Source: Hyphomicrobiales bacterium
GTDB taxonomy: Bacteria > Pseudomonadota > Alphaproteobacteria > Rhizobiales > Xanthobacteraceae
Length of the DNA: 64,000 nt
Direction: 5' to 3'
Assembly (NCBI GenBank): GCA_003135415.1
Contig: PLBP01000015.1
Span: forward strand, 7,620-71,619
The stretch's first letter is position 1. Each line of letters opens with the position of its first letter. Shown here one piece after another: positions 21,801-32,600 of the stretch. Under the pieces are notes generated by a model. The model had not been told where the DNA came from. It searched no databases and saw only the letters and a list, made by a program, of their open reading frames with translations. A program made the translations under genes and the position numbers.

Positions 21801-23198
21801 TTGCGGCCGGAGCGTTCATTGTCCATCTCGGGATCGAGCGGGAGCGGGTTGCGCAGCCTGCGCATCGGTGTGGGAGGATGGATCGCGCGCGCTAGAGCGC
21901 TGTTTTCCGATCAAAGCCATTATTCGATCGCGCGCCGCGTCGCGGGTTCGACCTTTCTCATGCGGGTCGCAAGCGCGGCTCTTGCTTACGGGTCACAAAT
22001 TTTGTTCGCGCGCTGGATGGGCCGCTTCGAGTTCGGTCTTTATGTCTATGTGTGGACCTGGATTCTGTTGCTCGGCAGCTTCGTTCCGCTCGGAATTTCC
22101 ACTACGGCGCAACGCTTCATTCCGGAATATAGCAGGCGCGGCGAGTTCGATCGTTTGCGCGGGTTTTTGTTCGGAAGCCGCTTGCTGCCGATCGGCCTCG
22201 GCGTCCTGGTCGCGGTTTTAGGTGCTGCCGCCGTCTATGCATTCGGCGATCGGGTTCCATCCTATTATCTCGCGCCGCTCTTGCTCGTCTCTTTTTGTCT
22301 TCCGATTCATGGCGTGAGCGATGTCAATAGCGGCATCGCCCGCTCCTATAACTGGACCAATATTGCCGTCGTTCCGGCTTATCTCCTGCGGCCGGCGCTT
22401 CTGCTCGGCGGCATGGCGGCGGTCTATTTCGCGGGCGTTTCTCCTTCGGCCGTCGTCGCGATGATGCTCGCCGCCGCGGTCTATTGGACGACGACGGCGG
22501 GACAATCGTTTGTACTCGACCGCAAGCTGCGGAATGAAATTGCCGCGGGGCCGCGCCGCTACGATTTCACCCTTTGGCTCGGCACGGCGCTCCCCATCTT
22601 CCTGGTCGAGAGCTTCTATTTTCTGCTCGCTTACACCGACGTGCTGGTGCTCGACCTGTTCGCCGGTCCCGAGGACGTTGCGGTCTACTACGCCGCGACC
22701 AAGACGCTCGCGATCGTCGCCTTCGTCTATTTCTCGGTGTCGGCGGCGACGGCTCACCGGTTCAGCGAATATCACGCCAGCGGCGCGCGCGAGCGGCTCG
22801 ATGCGTTTCTCGCCGACGCGGTGCGGTGGACTTTCTGGCCGTCGCTCGCGATCACAGCTTGCTTTCTTGTCTTCGGCAAGCCGCTACTCAACCTTTTCGG
22901 CGCCGGCTTCGATCACGGCTATCCGTGGATGTTCGTGCTCGCGATCGGGCTGATGGCGCGCGCCTCGGTCGGCCCGGTCGAGCGGCTCCTCAACATGGTC
23001 GGCGAACAGCGTGTTTGCGCCGCCATCTATGCGGGCGCCTTCGCCATCAACCTTCTTTTTTGCTTCCTGCTCATTCCGAGGATCGGTCCGATCGGCGCCG
23101 CGATCGCGATTGCGAGTGCCATGGTGGTGGAATCGGCTCTTCTCTATTTCGTCGCCAAATACCGGCTGGGCATTCATGTCTTCATCTGGCGCCGTTGA
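21801..23198 (+). CDS. oligosaccharide flippase / lipopolysaccharide biosynthesis membrane protein
   Basis: FARWMGRFEFGLYVYVWTWILLLGSFVPLGISTTAQRFIPEY; multi-TM MATE/Wzx-like. Confidence 0.85.
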   Translation: MRPERSLSISGSSGSGLRSLRIGVGGWIARARALFSDQSHYSIARRVAGSTFLMRVASAALAYGSQILFARWMGRFEFGLYVYVWTWILLLGSFVPLGISTTAQRFIPEYSRRGEFDRLRGFLFGSRLLPIGLGVLVAVLGAAAVYAFGDRVPSYYLAPLLLVSFCLPIHGVSDVNSGIARSYNWTNIAVVPAYLLRPALLLGGMAAVYFAGVSPSAVVAMMLAAAVYWTTTAGQSFVLDRKLRNEIAAGPRRYDFTLWLGTALPIFLVESFYFLLAYTDVLVLDLFAGPEDVAVYYAATKTLAIVAFVYFSVSAATAHRFSEYHASGARERLDAFLADAVRWTFWPSLAITACFLVFGKPLLNLFGAGFDHGYPWMFVLAIGLMARASVGPVERLLNMVGEQRVCAAIYAGAFAINLLFCFLLIPRIGPIGAAIAIASAMVVESALLYFVAKYRLGIHVFIWRR

Positions 23199-24462
23199 GC
23201 GCGAAGTGCGTGCGCGTCCCGAGCGAAGGGCGCCGATCGCGGCACCCCCGCTTGCGCCGGGCATGGTGCCCGAGCTTTCGCTCACGGCCGAGTGGAAGGT
23301 GCTTGCCGATCTCGACGCGGCCGATATCGAGGCCTGGCGGGGCCTCGTCGCGCGCGCACTTGAGCCAAACGTTTTTTTGGAGCCTTCCTTCGCGCTCGCA
23401 GCCACAAAGCACCTCGCGGGCGGGCGGAGTGTCGGTGCGCTTCTGATCCGTGACGGCGCGCGTCTTATGGGGCTGGTGCCGGGACGGATCGAAGGCTTGG
23501 CAGCTGGAAGGTTGGTCGCGACCTTTGTCGGCTGGACACATGCTTTCGCGCCGCTTTCGACGCCGCTCCTCGACCGTGAAGCGGCGATAGAAGTCGTGGG
23601 CTCCGTCCTGCAAGCGCTTCCCACGCTTCCCGGCGGCCCGCGACTTATTCTCTATCCGTTCGTGAATGAAGACGGCGCGGTTGCGCGGCTCTGCGCCGGC
23701 GAACTCGCGCGCAAGGGAATTCCCGTTTCGCGCTTCGATCCGCACGAGCGTGCGATGCTTCGCCCGGCTGCCGATCTCGGGTTTACCCGAGATCGGCAAT
23801 CAATACCCAAGTCGGCTAAAGCCGACTTGGGTGGCAGTCATCCGCTCGCGTCGATCTCCGGCGGCCGCCTGAAGGAGTTGCGGCGCCAGCGCCGCCGGCT
23901 AGGCGAGCTGGGCGTTCTCGTTCACAGGCGCATAACGCAAGCGCCGGAAATAGGAGCCGAGATCGAGGCTTATCTTGCACTCGAGGCCCGCGGCTGGAAG
24001 GGAAAAACGGGTGGTACCGATCGATCACAAGCGGCGGCCTATGCGTTTTTGCGAACCGCGGTTCTCGCATTGGCGGCGGAAGGAAAGGCGCGGATCGATC
24101 TTCTGGAGCTGGAATTGAAACCGGTCGCCGTCGCGATCACGCTTTTCTCCGGCGGCCGCGCGTGGTTCTGGAAAATCGCCTATGACGAGGATTACGCCCG
24201 CTTCTCTCCCGCCGTGCAGCTCGCGCTCGATCTGACCGAGGATTTCGGCAGCGATACGGAAATCTCGCTGGTCGACTCCTGCGCCATCGCCGGCCATCCG
24301 ATGATCGATCATCTGTGGAGCGAAAGGCTTTCGATCGCCGATTGGATGATGCCGCTCGCGAATACCTACGCTACCGCGCTTGCAACCGCGATTGCCGCGA
24401 AAAAAATCCGCCGGGTCGCGATCAAGGGGCTGCGCGCCGTTCGAAAAATCGTGCGGGTTTAA
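23176..24462 (+). CDS. GNAT / BioF2-like (CelD) acyltransferase
   Basis: GRLKELRRQRRRLGELGVLVHRRI...EAYLALEARGWKGKTGGTDRSQAAAYAFLRT...AWFWKIAYDEDYARFSPAVQLALDL. Confidence 0.85.
   Translation: MSSSGAVEREVRARPERRAPIAAPPLAPGMVPELSLTAEWKVLADLDAADIEAWRGLVARALEPNVFLEPSFALAATKHLAGGRSVGALLIRDGARLMGLVPGRIEGLAAGRLVATFVGWTHAFAPLSTPLLDREAAIEVVGSVLQALPTLPGGPRLILYPFVNEDGAVARLCAGELARKGIPVSRFDPHERAMLRPAADLGFTRDRQSIPKSAKADLGGSHPLASISGGRLKELRRQRRRLGELGVLVHRRITQAPEIGAEIEAYLALEARGWKGKTGGTDRSQAAAYAFLRTAVLALAAEGKARIDLLELELKPVAVAITLFSGGRAWFWKIAYDEDYARFSPAVQLALDLTEDFGSDTEISLVDSCAIAGHPMIDHLWSERLSIADWMMPLANTYATALATAIAAKKIRRVAIKGLRAVRKIVRV
23770..23832. repeat. twin perfect hairpin element inside the CelD-like ORF
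   Basis: gccgatctcgggt-tt-acccgagatcggc (23770-23797) and acccaagtcggct-aa-agccgacttgggt (23805-23832); 13-bp arms each, 63 bp in all (21 codons). Confidence 0.9.
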
Positions 24463-24468
24463 CGCTGG

Positions 24469-24518
24469 AGCATGATCTTTTCCGAAAACCGGTTCCCACT
24501 TTTCGGGATCCTACTCTA
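24469..24518. repeat. REP-like palindrome, copy 3 (degenerate end)
   Basis: agcatgatcttttccgaaaaccggttcccacttttcgggatcctactct. Confidence 0.7.
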
Positions 24519-26123
24519 GGCTTTTTCGCGCAACAGCCGCCGGATCACCTTGCCGGTGGTGGTCATCGGCATCTCGCTGACGAAGACGACTTCGCGCGGA
24601 TATTCGTGTGCCGAGAGCCGGGTGCGAACGAAATCCTGAATCTCGACCGCGAGCGCGTTCGAGCCCGTATAACCCGGCTTCAACTGCACGAAAGCCTTGA
24701 CAATCTCGGTGCGCACCGGGTCGGGCTTGCCGATGGCGGCAGCGAGCGCCACCGCCGGATGGCGGATCAGGCAATCCTCGATCTCGCCCGGCCCGATGCG
24801 GTAGCCCGCCGAGGTAATCACATCGTCGTCGCGTCCGACGAAACGCACATAACCCTCATAGTCGGCGACGCCCTGGTCGCCGGTCGTCATCCAATCGCCG
24901 ATGAATTTGTCACGCGTCGCGTCCGGCCGCTTCCAATATTCGAGGAACATCACCGGATCCGGTCGCTTCACCGCGATCTGGCCAAGTTCGCCCGGCTCGC
25001 AAATGCCGCCGTCCGGCCGGATTACCGCGACCGTGTGACCCGGCACGGGCTTCCCGATCGCACCGGCTTTGCTGACGCCGATCGCCGCCGCGGACGAGAG
25101 CACGAGGTTGCATTCGGTCTGGCCGTAGAATTCGTTGATGGTGAGCCCGAGTGTCTCCCGCCCCCAGGCATAGGTTTCTTCGCCGAGCGATTCGCCGCCC
25201 GAGCCCAGCGTGCGGAGCCGGAGTTTTTCCCGCGGCTTGGCCGCCGAGCGCAGCATGCGGAGCGCCGTCGGCGGGATGAAGGCGTTGCGGACTTCGGCAT
25301 CGGCCATCAGCGCGAAGGCTTCCTGCGGATCGAACTTGTCGAACTTTTTCGCCACCACCGGCACGCCGAGCGAGAGCGCGGGTAAGAGCACATCGAGCAG
25401 GCCGCCGGCCCAGGCCCAGTCGGCGGGTGTCCACATGCGATCGCCGGGCTGCGGCATGAATTCGTGCGGTAGCTCCACCCCCGGCAGGTGTCCGAGCAGC
25501 ACGCGGTGGCCGTGCAGCGCACCCTTGGGCGGCCCGGTGGTGCCAGACGTATAGATCATCATGGCCGGATCGTCCGGCGACGTCTCGACCGGCGTGAAGG
25601 AAGAAGACGCCCGCGCGAGCGTTTCGTGGAATCCGAGCGCGCCGTCCGCGGCGCCATCGATCGAAAGCACGAGCTTCAATTCAGGAAGCTTGCCGCGGAT
25701 TTCAGCGAGCTTGGCGAGACCGGCAGCGTTGGTGATCACGGCGCGAGCATCGGAATTCTCGAGCCGGTAAACCAACGCCTCGACGCCGAACAGGATCGCG
25801 AGCGGCAGCGCCACGGAGCCCAGTTTATAGATCGCAAGATGCGAGATCGCGGTTTCCGTCGCCTGCGGCAGGATGATCGCGACGCGGTCGCCGCGCTTCA
25901 CGCCGTTCGCTTTGAGCGCATTGGCAAGCCGGTTCGAATCCTCCATCAGCCGTCCGTAACTGACGGTCTCAAACCCTTTGGGTTGCTTGACGAGGAGCGC
26001 AAGGCGATCGGGCTCTTTCACCGCCCATTTATCGCAAGCATCGATGCCGATGTTGTAGCGCGCCGGAATTTGCCAGCGGAAAGCCGCCACGAGTTTATCG
26101 TAGTCGCGAATTTGCGGCAGCAT
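24516..26123 (-). CDS. AMP-dependent acyl-CoA synthetase
   Basis: AMIYTSGTTGPPKGALHGHRV, INEFYGQTECNLV, MTTGDQGVADYEGYVRFVGRDDDVITSAGYRIGPGEIE. Confidence 0.93.
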   Translation of the reverse strand: MLPQIRDYDKLVAAFRWQIPARYNIGIDACDKWAVKEPDRLALLVKQPKGFETVSYGRLMEDSNRLANALKANGVKRGDRVAIILPQATETAISHLAIYKLGSVALPLAILFGVEALVYRLENSDARAVITNAAGLAKLAEIRGKLPELKLVLSIDGAADGALGFHETLARASSSFTPVETSPDDPAMMIYTSGTTGPPKGALHGHRVLLGHLPGVELPHEFMPQPGDRMWTPADWAWAGGLLDVLLPALSLGVPVVAKKFDKFDPQEAFALMADAEVRNAFIPPTALRMLRSAAKPREKLRLRTLGSGGESLGEETYAWGRETLGLTINEFYGQTECNLVLSSAAAIGVSKAGAIGKPVPGHTVAVIRPDGGICEPGELGQIAVKRPDPVMFLEYWKRPDATRDKFIGDWMTTGDQGVADYEGYVRFVGRDDDVITSAGYRIGPGEIEDCLIRHPAVALAAAIGKPDPVRTEIVKAFVQLKPGYTGSNALAVEIQDFVRTRLSAHEYPREVVFVSEMPMTTTGKVIRRLLREKA

Positions 26124-26135
26124 TCGGCGATCGCG

Positions 26136-26651
26136 CTATCGCTCGTCGGGCTGGGCGAGCACGAGCGCCCAATAGACCCTGTATTTCGACTTTGGCGCGT
26201 AGGCGGTCCCGATTCCGATTTTCGTGACGGCCGGCATCAGCATGTTTTTGTTGTGGGGAGGAGAATCGCGCCAACCGGAAAAGGCCTCGGCGAGCGTTTG
26301 ATAGCCCGCGCCGACGTTTTCCGCCGCTACCTTTGCGTTGTAGCTCACCGCCTGCAGCCGTTGCTTCAGGCCGCGGCCGCCCGGGTCGTGCGTCACCTTG
26401 TCGATCTTGGCCATGGCGCGCGCGTGGTCCTCGGCCATCCGGGTTAGGCTCGGATCGACCTCCACCGCAGCAAGACCGTTCAAGCGGCGATAATCCGAGA
26501 TCATCGAAGCGGCCACGGCGGGATTTACCGCGGCGGTGGGAGAAGCAAGATTGTCGTAAAAGGCCGGGCTTTTGGTATCCATTTCGGTGCCGCAACCCGC
26601 GACCAGAAAGGCAAGAACAAAAAGCGGCAGGCTTCGCAGCAACAAAGTCAT
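26136..26651 (-). CDS. CAP-domain (SCP/PR1-like) lipoprotein
   Basis: Lipobox LVAGCG; LTRMAEDHARAMAKIDKVTHD...AAENVGAGYQTLAEAFSGWRDSPPHNKNML. Confidence 0.9.
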   Translation of the reverse strand: MTLLLRSLPLFVLAFLVAGCGTEMDTKSPAFYDNLASPTAAVNPAVAASMISDYRRLNGLAAVEVDPSLTRMAEDHARAMAKIDKVTHDPGGRGLKQRLQAVSYNAKVAAENVGAGYQTLAEAFSGWRDSPPHNKNMLMPAVTKIGIGTAYAPKSKYRVYWALVLAQPDER

Positions 26652-26734
26652 GGCGGTGTTCCAGCCTTGCGATCGCCCTGTTTGCGACGAGGGAAAGGCG
26701 GAAGCAAGACCATTCATTCGGCGCACCCGCCCGT

Positions 26735-29071
26735 TCATTGCTGCTGGAAGGGCATCTCGATCCCCTCCGTCCGAAAGCTTTGCAGGATCGCGAAATAAAG
26801 ATCGCTGCGTACCGAGGCGGCGAAGCCGACATTGGCGATGATGCAACGCAACTCGAATTCGAGCGCCTTCTCGCCGAAACCGAGCAGCAAAACGCGCGGC
26901 GCCGGCTTTTTGACCACTTGCGGGTGTTTATCGGCGGTGGCGAGCAAAACCTCGCGCACTTTCTCGGGGTTGGAATTGAAGGCGACGCTGACCTTCACGT
27001 TGGTGCGGCCGTTGGTGTTGAAGTGCGTCCAGTTCTTGACGACGTTGGTGACGAGTTCCGAATTAGGGATGATGACGTTGGCGTGCTCGAAGGTTTCGAT
27101 CTCGGTCGAGCGCACGCTGATCCGGCGCACGTAGCCTTCCTCGCCCTTCACCACGATGATGTCGCCGACGCGAATCGGCCGCTCGGCGAGAAGGATGATG
27201 CCGGACACGAAATTCGAGACGACCGATTGCAGGCCAAAGCCGATGCCGACCGACAGCGCGCCGGCAACCAGCGCGACATTCTGCAGATTGATGCCGAGCT
27301 GGCCGAGCGCGAGAAGGCCCGCGACGATCACGCCGAGATAGCCGATGATCGTCGCGATCGAATTCTGCAAACCGACTTCGAGGCTGCCCTTCGGCAGCAC
27401 GGTGTTTGCCAGCCATCGATGCACGATACGCGTGAATGCAAGGCCCGCGATCAACATGCCGACGGCGGCCAGCACATCGTAGAGCGCGACGCGCATCTGT
27501 CCCACCTCGATTCCGAAACTGAAACGGTCGAGCGTCGAGGCGATGTCGGTGATCGAGGCGCCCAATCCGCCGATCAAGAGAAAAGCGGCGATGATGAACA
27601 GAAGCGCGCGCAAGAACCCCGCGATCAGCGTCGCAAAGAAGTCGAGCTGCCCGGGCTTGATGCCGAACGTCGCGGCGAGATTGCGCCGGCGCGCGTGTTC
27701 CGCCGATACGCTCTGCGTAAACAATGAATCGATCAACGCGAGCAAAAGGACAAGCCCGCCGATGACGATCACCGCGTCGACAATTCGGGCGGCGATAAAG
27801 GCCGCGAGGCTGATGTGGCCGGTCGCAAGCGTCGCGAGGATGGCCGCGACGGCGATCCAGCCGATGAGCCGGGCCCAGGAGGGGAGGCTCTCGTCCTTTC
27901 CATCGTCTGCGGGCAGGTTGTTCGCGAGCAGGAGGCGCGTCACGAAGAAAGCAACGATCAGCGCCATCAGCGCGCTGGTCACGAGCCGGACTGGCACGGA
28001 AGCCGCGAGCACGCGGTGAATGACATGCAGGAAGACGGTCAGCGCAACCGCGATGATGGCGCCCGCGACCAGGTGATAGAGGCGGGTCGCGGTTGCGTCA
28101 TCGAGAAGCATCAGCCGCCGCGCCGGCGCGTCCGGCGCGAGCACGGTATGGGTGATGGCCCGGCCGATCGACAGAAGCACGATCGCGGCCAGCAAGCCGT
28201 TGGCGATTTCCTCGACGCGCGGCGGCAAAAGCTCGAAAGCAAGCAACACCTCGATCGACGCGAAGGCCGCGAGCGGCGCCGTGGCGGCATCCACCAATGC
28301 CCGGCAGAGCGCGACGTAGGCCGCGCGCGAATGGCGCTCTGGCGTGGGCGGCGTGCCCTCTCGCGCGCGGTCGATGCGGCGCAAAATGGCGCGGCGGAGC
28401 GCCAGGATTCCGATAATGAGCGCGACGATCGCGACGAGCGCGCCCGCGATCGCGCTGAGGCCGCCGCGTTTCTCGGCGGCGTCTTTCCAATCGGAAACGA
28501 GCGTTGCGAGTCCCTTGAGTTCGGCCGGCAGGCCATTGGCTGCGTCCAGCCAAAGGGCGTGGCTCAGTATGCTTCCGCCGCGCGCGAACAGGCGTTGCGT
28601 GAAGAGCGCGCGTCTCGCCGCGTCGATGCGATCGGCGATCTGGTCGCCGCGCAGCAGCAGCAACTTTGCCTGCCGCAGCACGCCGTCGATCTCGCCCTGC
28701 AGCGCGGAGAGCTCGGCGCGCTGGGCGGCCATTTTCGGATCTTCCGGCGCCGCGCCCGCCGCGGGCGCCGGGCCCAACTCCTTTAGCCGGTTTTGGGTGT
28801 CGGCAAGTTGGGGCTCGATCTCGTCCGTTTTCGCATGCAACTCCGTGCGCAACGGCTCGACCGTATTGCGGAGCGAAACGAGATCCTCGTCGCGCTGCGA
28901 TGGGCGAATGAGGGCCGCTTCCGTCTGATCGAAAATCACGCGAATCGCATCGAGCCGCTCACGCGTCGCCTGCAGGCGGTCGTCGGCGGCATGGAGCGCA
29001 CCGGTGATGCCCGCGAGCGCGATCCATAAAAGGGGAATGAAAAGGCGGCGAAATCCGGCTATGGCGATCAT
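26735..29071 (-). CDS. MscS-type mechanosensitive channel with N-terminal DUF3772 region
   Basis: C-terminal LGQLGINLQNVALVAGALSVGIGFGLQSVVSNFVSGIILLAERPIRVGDIIVV...IIPNSELVTNVV. Confidence 0.92.
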   Translation of the reverse strand: MIAIAGFRRLFIPLLWIALAGITGALHAADDRLQATRERLDAIRVIFDQTEAALIRPSQRDEDLVSLRNTVEPLRTELHAKTDEIEPQLADTQNRLKELGPAPAAGAAPEDPKMAAQRAELSALQGEIDGVLRQAKLLLLRGDQIADRIDAARRALFTQRLFARGGSILSHALWLDAANGLPAELKGLATLVSDWKDAAEKRGGLSAIAGALVAIVALIIGILALRRAILRRIDRAREGTPPTPERHSRAAYVALCRALVDAATAPLAAFASIEVLLAFELLPPRVEEIANGLLAAIVLLSIGRAITHTVLAPDAPARRLMLLDDATATRLYHLVAGAIIAVALTVFLHVIHRVLAASVPVRLVTSALMALIVAFFVTRLLLANNLPADDGKDESLPSWARLIGWIAVAAILATLATGHISLAAFIAARIVDAVIVIGGLVLLLALIDSLFTQSVSAEHARRRNLAATFGIKPGQLDFFATLIAGFLRALLFIIAAFLLIGGLGASITDIASTLDRFSFGIEVGQMRVALYDVLAAVGMLIAGLAFTRIVHRWLANTVLPKGSLEVGLQNSIATIIGYLGVIVAGLLALGQLGINLQNVALVAGALSVGIGFGLQSVVSNFVSGIILLAERPIRVGDIIVVKGEEGYVRRISVRSTEIETFEHANVIIPNSELVTNVVKNWTHFNTNGRTNVKVSVAFNSNPEKVREVLLATADKHPQVVKKPAPRVLLLGFGEKALEFELRCIIANVGFAASVRSDLYFAILQSFRTEGIEMPFQQQ

Positions 29072-29119
29072 GGCGTTCCTCGGTATTTATTCGGCGGCCG
29101 GATATTCGTCATAAAAATC

Positions 29120-29196
29120 TGGCGATCCCGGGAAGACTCGAACTTCCGACCTGCGGTTTAGGAAACCGCTGCTCTATCCAGCTGAGCTACGGGACC
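29120..29196 (-). tRNA. tRNA-Arg(CCU), island insertion site (attL)
   Basis: Reverse complement GGTCCCGTAGCTCAGCTGGATAGAGCAGCGGTTTCCTAAACCGCAGGTCGGAAGTTCGAGTCTTCCCGGGATCGCCA; 7-bp acceptor, CCT anticodon, encoded CCA. Confidence 0.95.
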
Positions 29197-29198
29197 GT
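29158..29198 (-). repeat. attL direct repeat (5' half of tRNA-Arg)
   Basis: ttaggaaaccgctgctctatccagctgagctacgggaccgt. Confidence 0.9.
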
Positions 29199-29296
29199 GC
29201 CTGAAAAACGGGGACTTGTGAATCCTGAAAATATTCTAGGCTCAGGATAGGCACTTGTTTTGGTTTGATCATGTTGTGGCTTGTCGCTAGCGCCCG

Positions 29297-29590
29297 TCAG
29301 GCCGCTTCCAGGCGCGCTATTTCGGTCTCGAACTCAAAACGCAATTGCGCACCCTCATCCTCGGGTAACCAGTTCGTCATTTGCGGGAAGATTGTGCAAT
29401 AAAGAGAGAGGCGTGTTGGCTCCCAAGGGAGCTTCTGAGCCCCCCGCGCTTCGGCAAGAATCTTATGCAGCCGCGCGCGCACCTTGTCAGGATCGGGATG
29501 GTACGTGGGGGTAGGCTCCGCACCGAACAGGTCTGACTGCGTTTCGGTTGCAAACATGTCTGGGTCGTCGGTGCGGGCCACGAGTTCCAT
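29297..29590 (-). CDS. small conserved hypothetical protein
   Basis: 97 aa: DLFGAEPTPTYHPDPDKVRARLHKILAEARGAQKLPWEPTRLSLYCTIFPQMTNWLPEDEGAQLRFEFETEIARLEAA. Confidence 0.75.
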   Translation of the reverse strand: MELVARTDDPDMFATETQSDLFGAEPTPTYHPDPDKVRARLHKILAEARGAQKLPWEPTRLSLYCTIFPQMTNWLPEDEGAQLRFEFETEIARLEAA

Positions 29591-29659
29591 CGCGCTGGAA
29601 GAAGCGAATCTTTTGTATAATGCGCCAGTGCAGCCTTCGGCGCGAGCGGCACCTTAGAA

Positions 29660-32600
29660 TTATCCCCCGTCGGGAAAGGTCGCCTGGTAAGCCACGTCGA
29701 TTTTGGCCGTCTGCTCGATAGTAAAAGCGACACTATCCGCAATAGCGCCGACGTGATTGATTTCGTCAAGCGAGAGACCACGACCCTTGCGCGACTTTAG
29801 GTATTTATCGAGCACCTGATAGCCGCCAATGTGGAACTCCCACACGGCCTGTGGGACCGGCCTGAAGAATTGGGTTTTATTGATCGAAACCCCCTGCTCT
29901 TGAGTCGAGTAGTTCACGGACTCGACCGTGTGATCACCGTTGCCGTGATATGACGCCAACCCGCGACCCGGTACCTCACGCAGTAGATGTGCCTGTACGA
30001 GGGCCCAGCCGAGTACCGATAATTTTTCGAAATTGTCCGCAGACTCGGGAAAGGGCACTCGCGGAAAGTCGATGCGTAAAAACTCGGTATAGCGGATATG
30101 ATATGTTGGCGCGTGCAGGACGGCATAGATGTAGCCGAAGATTTCTTCGGGTGTGTAGTGGTGTTCGAAGCGAGTTTCGATGAAAACCCGAAAATCCGGC
30201 GAAAGGTTCTCCTGTCTCACCTCCGCAGCACCAAACCGCCAGAGCGGGAAAACTTGGTTCGCTTCTCTACTCCGATTGGAAATGACACAGTCGTTTGCGG
30301 GTTTATCCACGACAAACGCATGACGCCAGTACTGAGTACTGATCCCACGAGGTGCTAATAGAGTAAGGTTTACGCGGCCTGCAACGTGGTCCACCAGTTC
30401 GCGCCTGGGATAGTCCATTGTCAGACCACTGAACTCACTCCAGCGGTCGTCGAACGGGCGGTAAGCTATAAGCTGAGGCGGCGTTGCTGCACCATTGCGA
30501 ACTGCAGATCGGGCATCTGGAAAAGACCAGTCACGGTTGCTCTTCAATCCGTAGCGTCGGGCCAATTCGTCATCAGAAATCCTGGAATCTCCCAGCTGCT
30601 TCAGCTTCCCTTTCATTTCAGCTTCGGTAAACGATATTGCGAAATCGTCCCTGTGTGTCTGAAATCCGAGTACATTAATTGGGAAGACTTCGGTTAAGCG
30701 CCAAAAACCTTGATACTTATCCCGAACGGTCGCGTCTTGCTGTGCAAACAAATAGAAAGGGCTAACGGGCTGAAGCGCCTTCATCTTGCAATTTCGTAAT
30801 GTTCCCTCCGCTGTTGCACGGTACTTTTCCAAACGCTTGCCCCAAAGGTCACCGCGCCAGACACCGCGCTCAAGCCCTGGTTGCTTCACAAATAGGCTAA
30901 TAGCCACTCCCTGTTTGATGTCGAAGACATTTTCGTCCTTTAATCCATCGGGAGCACGCGCCTCAACGTCTCCGTGTAAATCAAGGACATAAATTTGATT
31001 GAAGCTGCGCATTAGCGATTGGCGCATTCCCCGAAAGGTCGGATTGTCTAACCAGCGATGGTTGGTGATGACGCCAACCACTCCCTTCTCTACGCCTGAA
31101 ACTGAGTGCTCGATCAATTTGCCGTCAGGCGCTACAGTTTTGAAACTGAACCCGTCCATTTTCATTTGCGCAAAGCGGAGGAATTTGACGTAGTCATCTT
31201 GCAGCCATTTCGGATTTCTCTCCCCTAGTGGCTTTCTTTCGTCCAGCCCATCTGCGGTCTTTTCCCAAGTGAATTTATACTCGTCGATTGCCGCTGTGAT
31301 CCACTTACCCTTGTTTTTTGAGTGACCCGAGTATGGGGGATTGCCAGTGATGACGAGAATAGGTTTGTCTTTGACGGTCTGAGCAGCCTCCACTTCTGCC
31401 GTTACAGCAGGTAAGAGAAGATTTTTCAGCGGCTCTATTGGCTCCAGCGTGTTCGTCAGGAAAACCTGAAGGCGCTCGCCATCCTTCAAAGAGTGCTTCT
31501 GGTCCTTTAGATATTGCGACAGCTTCAGATGCGCGATCGTATAGGGCGCGATCAGGTATTCAAAGCCGAACACATTTTTTAACAAGTGCTCGCGTACGAT
31601 CGGCTCCGCGCGTCCGGAATTTGACCCGCCGATATTGTCGAAAATCTGCTGGAACACTTCGAGCAGAAAGGTGCCGGTGCCGCACGCGAAGTCGAGCACT
31701 GTCACTCTTCGGTGGTCGGCTAGTCCGTCTGGAATTTGGAAACTCTCTTTTAGAAAATCGTCTACTGCGCGCACGATGAAGTTCACGATCGGCGGTGGCG
31801 TGTAGTACACACCCCGACTCTTGCGCGTAGCTGGGTCGTAGGCGTTCAAATAATCCTCGTAGAAGTAGATGAAAGGATCGCGTTCGAACAGCCGATGCTC
31901 TTCCTCGTCGGACGCTCGCACCTTGCGGCTGATTGCTTTTCGTTGCCGAAACGACAGGTTTTCAAGAATAGCCGGCAGGTTAAGTGCGTTGACGATGGAC
32001 AGCACCTCCTCGACCACCCAGCGCACGTCGCGGTATTCGACCTTCTCAAGCTCGGTGAGGAAGTCGACCAACTCGCGGATGAGCCGGAAGGAGCCCGGTA
32101 CGTATTCCCGCGCATTGTGCAGCGTCACTGGTTCAGAGCCTGAATTAAGTCGCGCGAGAAACAGGCCGTAAGCCAGCATTTGCGCAAAAGCATCGGCAAA
32201 TTCATTCAGCGTCAGTTCGTGAAAAATTTGTTTGCGAAACACATCGAAAAGCCCGTAAAGCCGTCCTTCCTTGTGATCCCTTTCCTGTCGTACCAGTTCC
32301 TCGCCCAGGTAATCGTGCAGCAGCTTGCTGCGCGTCGCCAGCGCCAGCGCGAGTTGTTGGGAACGCCCAATGCCTTCAGGCGCCGTTGAGAAAAAGCCTT
32401 CCAGTAATTTTCTGACCGGTGCGACACGATCCTCTTTCAACCTATACTTTGGATTTTCGAGGTCGGACTGATCACACAGCCTTTCGCTCTGCGGTGGTCC
32501 GTATTTGTTTATCCAAATGAATTGGAGATAGTCAGTAACGACGATGTTGTCTGACAAACTTTTATATTTTGAGATTTGATCGGATTTCAGAACCTTACTC

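Noticed and set aside
26333-27727. 464-aa plus-strand ORF over CAP and MscS genes
   Set aside because: Spurious antisense frame; the minus-strand products are well supported.
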